A DNA stretch of 10,733 nt from Candidatus Daviesbacteria bacterium (GTDB taxonomy: Bacteria > Patescibacteriota > Microgenomatia > Daviesbacterales > UBA10151): assembly GCA_016186985.1 (NCBI GenBank), contig JACPKO010000045.1, forward strand, positions 1-10,733, read 5' to 3'. Positions within the stretch are counted from its first letter, which is position 1, and every line of letters begins with the position of its first letter. The notes beneath the pieces were generated by a model that did no database searches, was not told where the DNA came from, and was given only the letters and a program-made list of their open reading frames with translations. The position numbers were made by a program, and so were the translations under genes. Shown here piece after piece: positions 5,349-10,652 of the stretch.

Positions 5349-5787
5349 TTAAAACCCCCTTTAACTGACTGTTAACCTTCTTGCGAAATCTTCGCATAAT
5401 ATTGTAATCGTCGTTAGAATATTGGCTACGATATTCTTAAGAACTTGCTCATAAGTTCGCAAGACCTTGCGACGCAAGCGTCTTAAAAAGAAGCCTTAAT
5501 TTTTAATCTTGCATTGATCGCAGTTGCGTCAAGCAATCTGGAGCAAGCTATCAGGGAGAACCGGCCGCAACGAAGTGGAGGGCCGAGTGGGTGTCATCTC
5601 CCGACCAGCGAGCGAAAGATTGTAGTAAACTGATCACTGCAAAGGAGTTTTGGGCGACTTTTCGGCAAAAGTCGCAAAAAAAAGATATAAAAAGAAAAGA
5701 TATATAAAATTGCATTCTGATATCTTTGGCAGAGAAGCTAAGCTTCTGCCAAAGGATGTAGATTAGGTTTTCATGAAAAGAAAATCT
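5349..5787. other. Gene-free region dense in hairpins
   Basis: No plausible protein-coding frame is seen. From left to right there are small hairpins TTAAC/GTTAA (5361-5375), TGCGAA/TTCGCA (5382-5396), AGAATAT/ATATTCT (5416-5437), GAACTT/AAGTTC (5441-5458) and AAGACCTTGC with GCAAG-c-GTCTT (5461-5484). A larger nested structure follows (5516-5640, listed separately), then a 9-base-pair hairpin GCGACTTTT/AAAAGTCGC (5654-5675), an A-rich stretch, and TTTGGCA-GA-GAAGC with GCTTCTGCCAAA (5725-5753). The last is 35 bases after the wecG-like stop in minus-strand sense and could end that transcript, though no U-tract follows the hairpin directly. Confidence 0.6.
5516..5640. ncRNA. Candidate structured RNA of unknown class
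   Basis: Four co-axial, properly nested helices can be drawn: GATC-gc-AGTT (5516-5525) with AACTGATC (5628-5635); CAATCT (5534-5539) with AGATTG (5617-5622); GGGAGA (5554-5559) with TCTCCC (5597-5602); and CGGCC (5562-5566) with GGCCG (5581-5585). GCT (5547-5549) with AGC (5607-5609) may extend the stack. The region is richer in G+C than its surroundings. It does not match RNase P RNA, tmRNA, SRP RNA, a T-box or a common riboswitch by the motifs I know. The strand is unknown. It could also be a DNA-level repeat element. Confidence 0.35.
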
Positions 5788-6588
5788 TCACTTGCGGGTC
5801 ATAACCATATATACAAAATACGGAAGCTTCCAAAGTCGCTTAATTCTCCAGGGCTGGACTGCTAAACGGAAAATCCATTCCATCCCGAGAGATCTTATAA
5901 TTTTAGGAGCCCTTGGAACCGAACCCGACAAATAATCAAACGCTCCTCCAACCCCGACCATAACTTTGGTATTAAGCTTCGGCAAATTTTTATTAATCCA
6001 TTTTTCCTGTTTTATATGACCAAAGGCTATAAACATTATGTCTATTTTTTCAGTCAAACTATAAGGATTCAATACTTCACCTGTATCGAATTGACTATCT
6101 CCTTCTTTGTTAACCTTAATATTTCCGGAACAAATTAGAATCTTTAATTTTGGATATTTTTGGCTTAAGCACTGAAATAACTTGACTGCTACCTCTTTAC
6201 TTGCTCCTAAAAAGGCTGTTCTGTAGCCCTTTTCTTCACTAAGCTTAATAAGCTTCTCCATTAAATCTGTTCCGGCAGTTGTCTTGTAAGTATTTCCTGT
6301 AAGAATTTTAGGGAATAGAAAAAATGGCAGGTAGATAAACTTGAGCAAGGGATTTTTTAAGTCTTGCAGTTTTGAACCCCACCCTAGCCTGGAACTGTCC
6401 GGAATCGCCAGATCAGCTTCATTTAAAGCTGCCTTAAACTTAATATCAAAAGCACTGTCAACTATCATTTCCGGATTTGGCGTAACAATATAATGCTTGC
6501 CCCGGCTTTGCAGCCACATATCTGCAGTCTGTACGGCTTGATCTATTGTGACATAGTCTATTTTCACTCCCAGTAAATTAGTTGTCAT
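5788..6588 (-). CDS. WecG/TagA/CpsF family glycosyltransferase (GT26)
   Basis: GT26 enzymes transfer a sugar, often N-acetylmannosamine or its uronic acid, to a polyprenyl-diphosphate-linked acceptor at the inner membrane face during teichoic acid, enterobacterial common antigen or capsule synthesis. The 266 residues match the family throughout: VTPNPE (35-40), PDSSR (63-67), AGTDLM (105-110), FGHIKQEKWI (189-198), GVGGAFDYLSG (212-222) and a C-terminal GMEWIFRL (235-242). Thr36 and Asp64 correspond to the conserved Thr and proposed catalytic Asp of TagA. The usual DGxG after that Asp is replaced by DSSR, which is unusual. The basic, aromatic C-terminus resembles the membrane-associating tail of the family. 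Its ATG overlaps the stop of the upstream GT4 gene by one base (TAATG), implying coupling. Donor and acceptor cannot be predicted. Confidence 0.88.
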   Translation of the reverse strand: MTTNLLGVKIDYVTIDQAVQTADMWLQSRGKHYIVTPNPEMIVDSAFDIKFKAALNEADLAIPDSSRLGWGSKLQDLKNPLLKFIYLPFFLFPKILTGNTYKTTAGTDLMEKLIKLSEEKGYRTAFLGASKEVAVKLFQCLSQKYPKLKILICSGNIKVNKEGDSQFDTGEVLNPYSLTEKIDIMFIAFGHIKQEKWINKNLPKLNTKVMVGVGGAFDYLSGSVPRAPKIIRSLGMEWIFRLAVQPWRIKRLWKLPYFVYMVMTRK

Positions 6589-7838
6589 TATTGTTTTCCA
6601 GCTTCCATTAAGATTTCCACGGTCTTCAGTGCTGATTTTTCCCAGCTAAATCTTTTTAGCCTTTCTAAACCTTTTTGTATCATACTATTTCTTAATTTAT
6701 CATTTGAAACAATTTTTAACATAGCTTCAGAAATCTCATCTACCTTTTCAGGATTTACCAGCAAACCGGCATCTCCTGCAATCTCAGGCATGCTTGAAAT
6801 GTTTGAGGTAATTACAGGACACTTGCAGGCGAAAGCTTCAAGAATAGGCAAACCAAATCCTTCAAAAAGAGAGGGGAAAACCAAAGCTATAGCTCCACTA
6901 TATAAAGCCCCCAAATCTTCATCTGCTACATGGCCCAAAAATTTAACTTTACCCTCAATCCCCAACTTTTTTGGCAAGTCATAGATTTCTTCAGATAGCC
7001 AACCTTTGGAACCAACTAAAATAAGCTGGAGTTTGCGAGCAGGACCCGGAGCAAGAGCAGCAAATGCCCTAATTATTCTCTCCAAATTTTTCCTTGGCTG
7101 GATAGTCCCTACAAACAAAAAGTATTTCTTTTTTTCCAAACCATACTGTTTCAAAATATCTCTTTGGACATCAACTTTGAACTTTGAACTTTGAACTTTG
7201 AACTCTTCTCCTACTCCTTCATAAACTACCTTAATTTTTTCACTCTTTATTCCTGCCTTTTTCACCAAATCCTTCTTTGTTGCTTCCGATACTGCAATTA
7301 TAATTGTTGCGCTTTTTAACTGATAATAAGTCATAAGTTTAAGGTATAGAATTTGTTTAACCTGGTGAAAACCGGGCAAATATTCCACCCCAAGATCGTG
7401 GACTGTAATAACGGTTTTCAAGCCGGGTTTTTTTATCAAAGGTAAGGTGTTTGCGGGCACAAATAATACATCCAAAGGGTCAATAAAAGTCCTAATAGCC
7501 AGTCCGACCTGTGTCCACAAGTATTTGTAATTAATGATTTTAAATTGAAAATTATCCGGCCACTCTTCACTCTTCGCTCTTTCCTCTTCACCTGACTTTA
7601 TATATATCAAATAATCATTCTCAGTATCATTTTTAGCTAAAGCTTTGAGTAGTTCAAAAGAATAATTTTCTGTAACAGTCCTGTTTTCAACAAAAGCCCT
7701 GGAGGCATCGAAACCAATAAGCAAAGCTTTTCTACGAATAAGCAAAGCTTGCCATTGCTCCGCAAGGGTAAGCAAAGCTTTTCTACGAATAAGCAAAGCT
7801 TTTCTACGAATAAGCAAAGCTTTTCTACGAATAGTCAT
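6588..7838 (-). CDS. GT4 family glycosyltransferase with repeat-encoded N-terminal extension
   Basis: This is a retaining, GT-B fold sugar transferase, probably cytoplasmic or membrane-peripheral and acting on a surface polysaccharide. Motifs: IGFDASRAF (41-49) as the usual beginning, VHDLG (146-150), GTIQPRKN (244-251) opening the C-terminal domain, and the nucleotide-sugar site FPSLFEGFGLPILEAF with the E-x7-E pair Glu326/Glu334. Residues 2-40 are not family sequence but translated 21-base repeats (IRRKALL). I keep the outer ATG at 7838, but the enzyme probably begins at TTG 7724, giving LLIGFDASRA with Met. Neither start has a clear ribosome binding site. A second insertion, EFKVQSSKFKVD (212-223), comes from a 7-base repeat and falls in the linker between domains. 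The gene is coupled to the downstream GT26 gene. Confidence 0.88.
   Translation of the reverse strand: MTIRRKALLIRRKALLIRRKALLTLAEQWQALLIRRKALLIGFDASRAFVENRTVTENYSFELLKALAKNDTENDYLIYIKSGEEERAKSEEWPDNFQFKIINYKYLWTQVGLAIRTFIDPLDVLFVPANTLPLIKKPGLKTVITVHDLGVEYLPGFHQVKQILYLKLMTYYQLKSATIIIAVSEATKKDLVKKAGIKSEKIKVVYEGVGEEFKVQSSKFKVDVQRDILKQYGLEKKKYFLFVGTIQPRKNLERIIRAFAALAPGPARKLQLILVGSKGWLSEEIYDLPKKLGIEGKVKFLGHVADEDLGALYSGAIALVFPSLFEGFGLPILEAFACKCPVITSNISSMPEIAGDAGLLVNPEKVDEISEAMLKIVSNDKLRNSMIQKGLERLKRFSWEKSALKTVEILMEAGKQ
7173..7204 (+). repeat. 7-base AACTTTG tandem repeat inside the GT4 gene
   Basis: AACTTTG occurs four times in tandem (7173-7200) followed by a partial AACT. In the minus-strand gene it encodes EFKVQSSKFKV, because a 7-base unit passes through all three frames every 21 bases. 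It sits in a surface linker of the glycosyltransferase. Units of the pattern NNTTTTG recur four times at 10560-10587 in the mreB leader. Confidence 0.85.
7716..7829 (-). repeat. 21-base tandem repeat block encoding IRRKALL units
   Basis: Three full 21-base copies (7716-7736, 7788-7808, 7809-7829) and one nearly full copy (7769-7787) share AATAAGCAAAGCTTTTCTAC and a following G. A partial copy at 7737-7750 is joined to an 18-base segment without repeat sequence (7751-7768). Read on the minus strand each unit is RRKALLI. Every unit contains an in-frame TTG and a HindIII-like AAGCTT. Copies are nearly identical, which suggests recent expansion. Confidence 0.9.
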
Positions 7839-7868
7839 GAGTCAAGTTTAGCATAAACTTGACTCATG
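7836..7868. repeat. Perfect 15-base inverted repeat containing both divergent start codons
   Basis: CATGAGTCAAGTTTA (7836-7850) and TAAACTTGACTCATG (7854-7868) are exact complements around GCA. The CAT at 7836-7838 is the minus-strand GT4 ATG and the ATG at 7866-7868 is the plus-strand start. Each arm carries TTGACT on the outward strand. It could be an operator, a mobile hairpin or the end of an element. Confidence 0.9.
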
Positions 7869-8453
7869 TTAAGTTTCTTAAGATACTTAAGTAACTTAAA
7901 AATGAACCCAATTAAAAAACTCCTCACTTACCGTTACGCAGAAATCCTCTTTGATTTAGGTTATCAGTTTGTTAAAAAATATATAGACTACAAATCCCGG
8001 ACTAAAGATCAACTGGAACAGGCTTTAAGGTCCGGTAAGCAAAATATTGTTGAGGGAGTAAGCGCAAGTCCAACCTCCAAATCAACCGAGATAAAACTTT
8101 TAGGAGTGGCTAAGGCTTCCTTCGAGGAAGCTCTAGCGGATTTTGAGGATTACCTCCGCATAAACAATCTCGAAGTTTATCTTAAAACGGACCCTCGAGT
8201 CACGAAATTCAGACAAAAAGCCTATCAATTAAGCGACTTAAGAAACTTAAGTAACTTAGGTCACTTAATCGAAAAGCCTAGACTTCCGGGTAATCCTCAG
8301 GATGATGCGAATTTTCTTTTAACCCTCTGTCATCAAGTTACTTTTTTGTTAGATAGGCAAATCAAGGCCGCAATAGTCAGGTTTGAAAAAGAAGGCGGAA
8401 TAAGCGAGAAGCTCCATCGGGACAGAGTTAAGTATCTTAAGACTCTTAAGTAA
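7866..8453 (+). CDS. avd-like four-helix-bundle (S23-type) protein
   Basis: The protein resembles the four-helix-bundle group that includes the 23S-rRNA intervening-sequence (S23) proteins and Avd, with the family's C-terminal suffix domain. Family-typical sequence starts at MNPIKKLLTYRYAEILFDLGY and continues through SGKQNIVEGVSASPTSKSTE and IKLLGVAKASFEEALADFEDY, then DDANFLLTLCHQVTFLLDRQ. Members are small basic proteins that may bind nucleic acid; the cellular role of stand-alone members is not established. The first 12 residues (MLSFLRYLSNLK) are translated 9-base repeats, so the start may be ATG 7902, possibly driven by TTGACT (7859-7864) and GATACT (7882-7887). Another array encodes LSDLRNLSNLGHL mid-protein, and a third encodes the last residues and the stop. 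No reverse transcriptase is nearby. Confidence 0.78.
   Translation: MLSFLRYLSNLKMNPIKKLLTYRYAEILFDLGYQFVKKYIDYKSRTKDQLEQALRSGKQNIVEGVSASPTSKSTEIKLLGVAKASFEEALADFEDYLRINNLEVYLKTDPRVTKFRQKAYQLSDLRNLSNLGHLIEKPRLPGNPQDDANFLLTLCHQVTFLLDRQIKAAIVRFEKEGGISEKLHRDRVKYLKTLK
7869..7904 (+). repeat. 9-base TTAAGNNAC array at the 5' end of the four-helix-bundle gene
   Basis: TTAAGTTTC, TTAAGATAC, TTAAGTAAC and the degenerate TTAAAAATG follow in phase. The array begins one base after the inverted repeat at 7836-7868 and ends at the likely true start codon of the gene. If translated from 7866 it gives LSF-LRY-LSN-LKM. Confidence 0.85.
8229..8268 (+). repeat. 9-base array within the four-helix-bundle coding sequence
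   Basis: TTAAGCGAC, TTAAGAAAC, TTAAGTAAC and TTAGGTCAC, then a decayed TTAATCG, are read in frame as LSD-LRN-LSN-LGH-LI. The stretch lies between two conserved helical segments and looks like an inserted or replaced loop. Confidence 0.85.
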
Positions 8454-8494
8454 ACTAATTAAGTTCCTTAAGATTCTTAAGCAACTTAAGCAAC
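8428..8494. repeat. 9-base array between convergent four-helix-bundle and epimerase genes
   Basis: Seven TTAAG-headed units start at 8428, 8437, 8446, 8459, 8468, 8477 and 8486; one has a four-base insertion. The array covers the last codons and TAA stop of the plus-strand gene, fills the whole gap, and ends at the base before the epimerase stop triplet. Read in the epimerase direction it gives in-frame TAA every nine bases, immediately behind the real stop. CTTAAG is self-complementary, so the array can fold on both strands. Confidence 0.88.
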
Positions 8495-9406
8495 TTATTG
8501 CGCCTTAAACCACCCGACAGTTTTATCCAATCCTTCTTTAAGTCCAACCTTTGCCACCCAGCCCGTAGCTTCTTTCAATTTACCTGATGAAGCATAATTT
8601 GCCATAACATCTCCTTTTCTTTCCCCTAAATCTTCAATTTTTAAGGTATATCCAAATATATCAGAAAGTATGTTTATAACATCAGTAATTTTTGTTCCTG
8701 CCTCAGTTCCAACATTAAAGACATTGTATCCTGTTAAGTTTAAAACCGTGATGTGGGCTGCTGCCAAATCCCCAACATAAATAAAATCCCTAACCTGCTG
8801 CCCTTTCCAGTATAGGGGCACTGCCTCTTTCTTTATTCCCGCTTTGATGAAATTTGGTATTGCATGGGTTTCAGGGTCATGGTTTTCTCCAGGCCCATAA
8901 GGGTTAAAATAACGCAAAATTGTCACATCAAACCCGTCAGTTCTGTTAAAGCTTTCACACATTGCTTCCATAGCAATTTTACTTGCAGCATAAGGATTCG
9001 CGGCTGAAAGAGGCGCATCTTCCATTATTGGCAAAGATTTAGGTTCGCCGTAAACTGTGGCGCTTGAGGAGAAAACTATTTTTTTAACACCTGCTCCTCT
9101 CATAGCCTCCAGTAAAACTGCAGTCCCCATCACATTATTTTCAAAGTATTTAAGGGGATCCTTGACCGATTCTTCAACCGCAATAAAGGATGCCATGTGT
9201 ATGACATTATCCACACCCAAAAGGCTTTCTGTGAGCAATTTTAAGTCTTGAACCCGGCCTCTGATAATTGACGCCCTTGGATCAACAGACTCGGGGGATG
9301 AGGCTGAAAAATCATCATAAACCACAACTTCATTACCAGCCTCAAGAAGCTGTTTAACAATATGGGAACCAATAAAACCTGCACCACCGGTGACAAGAAT
9401 CTTCAT
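8495..9406 (-). CDS. NAD-dependent epimerase/dehydratase, UDP-glucose 4-epimerase-like
   Basis: This extended short-chain dehydrogenase probably interconverts UDP-hexoses (glucose/galactose type) to supply surface glycan synthesis. The 303 residues contain the NAD-binding TGGAGFIGSH (6-15), the acidic YDDF (30-33) after strand 2, SSSATVYG (113-120), the catalytic pair Tyr139 and Lys143 in PYAASK, LRYFNPYGPG (164-173) and RDFIYVGD (206-213). The length is that of the short GalE form rather than the 338 residues of E. coli. Specificity could also be for another UDP-sugar. It lies downstream of mreB on the same strand; the 53 bases between stop and start codons are pure 9-base repeat, without a ribosome binding site. 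The stop TAA also begins a 9-base array. Confidence 0.88.
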   Translation of the reverse strand: MKILVTGGAGFIGSHIVKQLLEAGNEVVVYDDFSASSPESVDPRASIIRGRVQDLKLLTESLLGVDNVIHMASFIAVEESVKDPLKYFENNVMGTAVLLEAMRGAGVKKIVFSSSATVYGEPKSLPIMEDAPLSAANPYAASKIAMEAMCESFNRTDGFDVTILRYFNPYGPGENHDPETHAIPNFIKAGIKKEAVPLYWKGQQVRDFIYVGDLAAAHITVLNLTGYNVFNVGTEAGTKITDVINILSDIFGYTLKIEDLGERKGDVMANYASSGKLKEATGWVAKVGLKEGLDKTVGWFKAQ

Positions 9407-9459
9407 TAAGTTACTTAAGTATCTTAAGTATCTTAAGTTACTTAAGTAACTTATGCAAC
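9406..9459 (-). repeat. 9-base array exactly filling the mreB-galE gap
   Basis: In plus orientation the six units are TTAAGTTAC, TTAAGTATC, TTAAGTATC, TTAAGTTAC, TTAAGTAAC and TTATGCAAC, followed directly by the mreB stop triplet at 9460. The first base is shared with the epimerase ATG. On the transcribed strand the mreB stop TAA is itself in phase with the units, giving a series of in-frame TAA codons nine bases apart. Confidence 0.92.
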
Positions 9460-10476
9460 TTACCGCTTACTCACGCTCCTTTTATATAAATCTAAATTCT
9501 CCAGCGCCATTCCCGTACCCAGCACAACCGAAAGCAGAGGATTTTCTGCAATATGGCATGGCACTCCGGTTTCATGGGTCATTAACTTATCAAGGTTAAA
9601 AAGCTGGGAAGTCCCCCCGCTCATAACTATTCCTTTGTCAATGATATCAGACGCAAGCTCAGGAGGGGTTTGTTCAAGTACAGCTTTCACAGCTGACATA
9701 ATTTTTTTTAAAGGGTCTGCAATTGCCTCAGTAATTTCCAGGGAGCTAACCACTACTGTCCTTGGCAAACCAGTTGTACCATCCCTGCCTCTTATTTCCA
9801 TTCTTTTAATATCTTTTTCGTTGGATAAAACAGCATTGCCGATTTGGACTTTGATTGCCTCGGATTGGTGCTCGCCAATTATCAAGCCATATTTTTTTCG
9901 GACATAAGAAACAATTGCTTCGTCAATTTTGTTGCCTCCAACCCTGACGCTGTTATGGACCACTACACCTCCAAGGGAAATCACAGCGGCCTCAACAGTT
10001 CCCCCGCCTATATCAACGATCATATTCCCGGAAGGGTTAGCTATAGGGATATTACTTCCAATCGCAGCAGCTAAGGGCTCGTCAATCAAAAAAGCTGTTT
10101 TGGCTCCGGCAGATAGGGTTGCGTCCATGACTGCTCTCCTTTCAACAGAAGTTACACCGGCAGGCACACAGACCATGACTTCAGGCTTGAATAAACGTGA
10201 GCTACCGCAAACCTTGTCAATAAAATAGCGCATCATTGCCTCGGTTGTAACATAATCAGCAATAACCCCGTCCCTCATCGGTCTTGTTGCGGTTATGTTG
10301 CCCGGAGTACGGCCCAACATTTCTTTAGCTTCATTGCCAACAGCCAAAACCCGGTTGTCAATTGTAGAAACCGCCACAACTGAAGGCTCGTTTAAGACAA
10401 TACCGCTTCCAGCCAGATAAACTAGGCTGTTGGCTGTTCCAAGATCAATTCCGATACGTTTACTGAATTTAAACAT
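9460..10476 (-). CDS. mreB: Rod-shape-determining actin homologue MreB
   Basis: MreB polymerises under the membrane and positions peptidoglycan synthesis to maintain rod shape. Numbering from ATG 10476 gives 338 residues, normal for the family. Visible actin-fold motifs are DLGTAN (11-16, phosphate-1), IDEPLAAAIG (131-140, with the catalytic-region Glu133), DIGGGT (155-160, phosphate-2), RVGGNKIDEAI (178-188) and MSGGTSQL (285-292, adenosine loop). MFKFSK at the N-terminus fits the membrane-touching tip. The residue after GGGT is Val, where Thr or Ser is more usual. An in-frame TTG at 10503 would add nine residues but precedes MFKFSKRIGIDLG, the normal beginning. No Shine-Dalgarno site is visible. 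A promoter and about 115-base leader lie upstream; the epimerase gene follows. Confidence 0.95.
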   Translation of the reverse strand: MFKFSKRIGIDLGTANSLVYLAGSGIVLNEPSVVAVSTIDNRVLAVGNEAKEMLGRTPGNITATRPMRDGVIADYVTTEAMMRYFIDKVCGSSRLFKPEVMVCVPAGVTSVERRAVMDATLSAGAKTAFLIDEPLAAAIGSNIPIANPSGNMIVDIGGGTVEAAVISLGGVVVHNSVRVGGNKIDEAIVSYVRKKYGLIIGEHQSEAIKVQIGNAVLSNEKDIKRMEIRGRDGTTGLPRTVVVSSLEITEAIADPLKKIMSAVKAVLEQTPPELASDIIDKGIVMSGGTSQLFNLDKLMTHETGVPCHIAENPLLSVVLGTGMALENLDLYKRSVSKR

Positions 10477-10592
10477 AAGGAGAAGGCAAAAGTTAAATGG
10501 CAAAGGTCAAAGCTACAACTCAAAGTTTAAAGTTTTAACAGTTTTGAATTTTTAATTGCAGTTTTGCCTTTTGAATTTTGACTTTTGAGTTC
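10477..10592 (-). promoter_or_regulatory. mreB leader made of degenerate CAAAAGT-like units, can fold
   Basis: The predicted leader consists of heptamer-like words. At 10560-10587 four units of NNTTTTG (AGTTTTG, CCTTTTG, AATTTTG, ACTTTTG) lie in tandem. Near the gene the words appear in the opposite orientation (CAAAGGTCAAAGC around 10501). AACTCAAAGT (10517-10526) can pair with ACTTTTGAGTT (10581-10591) with one bulge, giving a long stem-loop. No ribosome binding site is seen. Confidence 0.45.
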
Positions 10593-10615
10593 TGGTTAAT
10601 TCTATCAACCAGAAC
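10589..10615. promoter_or_regulatory. 9-base perfect dyad centred on the mreB -10 box, candidate operator
   Basis: GTTCTGGTT (10589-10597) and AACCAGAAC (10607-10615) are exact complements around nine bases. The -10 box of the mreB promoter (10599-10604) lies inside the spacer. A protein bound here would cover the -10 region and transcription start. Confidence 0.55.
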
Positions 10616-10627
10616 ACCCTATCTCAA
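10599..10627 (-). promoter_or_regulatory. Promoter of mreB
   Basis: On the minus strand TTGAGA (10627-10622) and TAGAAT (10604-10599) are separated by exactly 17 bases; each matches the consensus at five of six positions. Transcription would start near 10592, about 115 bases before the mreB ATG. Confidence 0.7.
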
Positions 10628-10652
10628 GATATACTAAGTAGATCAAAAACAC

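Noticed and set aside
5516..5640. RNase P RNA, tmRNA, SRP RNA, T-box or tRNA
   Set aside because: The diagnostic motifs I know for these (for example GAAAGTCC of RNase P, the tmRNA tag, the T-box AGGGTGG, the tRNA T-loop) are absent.
5654..5675. Rho-independent terminator from the GCGACTTTT/AAAAGTCGC hairpin
   Set aside because: On the plus strand it is followed by A residues and on the minus strand by CCAAAA; the T-run is on the wrong side in both cases.
5118..5787. Prophage or integrated element around the excisionase-like HTH gene
   Set aside because: No integrase, phage structural gene, tRNA target or clear attachment repeats are seen in the window; the HTH protein alone is not enough.
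7716..7829. CRISPR array
   Set aside because: The 21-base units are directly tandem with no unique spacers, are translated in frame, and there are no cas genes.
7866..8453. Diversity-generating retroelement based on the avd-like gene
   Set aside because: No reverse transcriptase and no template/variable repeat pair with adenine-specific differences is visible in the window.
9929..10228. Plus-strand frame of 99 codons opposite mreB
   Set aside because: It lies wholly within mreB on the opposite strand, has no domain or start signal, and mreB is unambiguous.
10477..10503. TTG start for MreB nine codons upstream
   Set aside because: It would add PFNFCLLL before the family-typical MFKFSKRIGIDLG, and this stretch is part of the repetitive leader.
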